Of a stretch of DNA of 15,127 nucleotides, positions 14,897-15,127 are shown in pieces (the first letter of the stretch is position 1; every line of letters starts with the position of its first letter). The position numbers were made by a program, and so were the translations under genes. The notes beneath the pieces were generated by a model. The model ran no database searches. It saw only the letters and a program-made list of their open reading frames with translations, and was not told the DNA's origin. Source of the stretch: DASPTR01 sp964475545 (lineage in GTDB: Archaea; Thermoproteota; Bathyarchaeia; Bathyarchaeales; Bathycorpusculaceae); NCBI GenBank assembly GCA_964475545.1, contig CAYYXF010000024.1, forward strand, positions 1 through 15,127, given 5' to 3'.

Positions 14897-15127
14897 ATGA
14901 ATTCCCATTTGCCCAAGTGTGTAGAGATATCTCACGAAGTCCTCACAAATAGTTGGCTTTCGGTTCTATCCGATATACCCAACGAGAGAGATGGCAATCG
15001 TGAATATAGCCTTATTGAAGAATGGAAATTTCACCCGTGGCCACTAGCGTTCGGGCTCAATCAACATGGTGAAAGCGAGTGTGTGCGCCTTTTGTACACG
15101 AGCGCAATAGTGGCCAAGAATGCGAGC
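14897..15127 (+). CDS. Unrecognised gene, 5' end only (runs off the window)
   Basis: The frame is open from ATG 14897 to the window end, 77 codons, and its composition reads like a real soluble protein: MNSHLPKCVEISHEVL at the start, then IEEWKFHPWPLAFGLNQ and VRLLYTSAIVAK. An in-frame TAA at 14846-14848 with no ATG, GTG or TTG after it makes ATG 14897 the best start. I recognise no family and see no signal peptide. The 100 bp between nucS and this start hold no clear promoter or ribosome site. Confidence 0.5.
   Translation, partial: MNSHLPKCVEISHEVLTNSWLSVLSDIPNERDGNREYSLIEEWKFHPWPLAFGLNQHGESECVRLLYTSAIVAKNAS

Overview
The window looks like a piece of an uncultured archaeal genome, most likely a TACK-type lineage such as Bathyarchaeia, although the phylum is my inference and not read directly. 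The evidence is an archaeal-type NucS mismatch endonuclease, an Lhr-family helicase, heterodisulfide-reductase-type (HdrA) proteins with an MvhD fusion, AT-rich TATA-like boxes 20-30 nt upstream of probable transcript starts, several TTG/GTG starts and at least one probable leaderless gene. Coding is dense and base composition is roughly balanced. I see no insertion sequence, tRNA, rRNA or CRISPR array.

Left part, + strand (1-6507): a probable frameshifted 3' end of an unknown gene (about 9-304) is followed by a stand-alone class II glutamine amidotransferase domain protein (482-1270) and a large Lhr-type helicase with a C-terminal zinc ribbon and helix-hairpin-helix (1315-4221). A 200-bp gap follows, holding a small inverted repeat and a doubtful cysteine-rich mini-ORF. 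Next comes a two-gene transporter unit: an APC-superfamily amino acid permease (4417-5706) and a TauE/SafE-type permease (5725-6507), 18 bp apart.

Middle part, - strand (6560-13292): a secreted BPL_N/class I glutamine-amidotransferase-like protein (7705-6560) stands convergent to the transporters. Upstream of it is a compact three-gene redox operon read right to left: a polyferredoxin (13292-12360), an HdrA paralogue (12358-10319) and a second HdrA fused to an MvhD domain (10322-7833). The junctions are 1 nt and a 4-nt ATGA overlap. A good TATA box precedes the operon and a hairpin plus T-run follows it, so it appears to be a complete transcription unit. It has no HdrB, HdrC or hydrogenase gene. 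The three products probably form a large soluble flavin/iron-sulfur electron-transfer (possibly electron-bifurcating) complex whose catalytic partners are encoded elsewhere.

Right part (13393-15127): a small SAM-dependent methyltransferase (- strand) is divergent from nucS (+ strand) across a 60-bp shared promoter region. The window ends inside an unrecognised gene that starts at 14897.

The most interesting material is the Hdr module: two full-length HdrA paralogues in tandem with different cysteine patterns, an MvhD fusion and no HdrBC.
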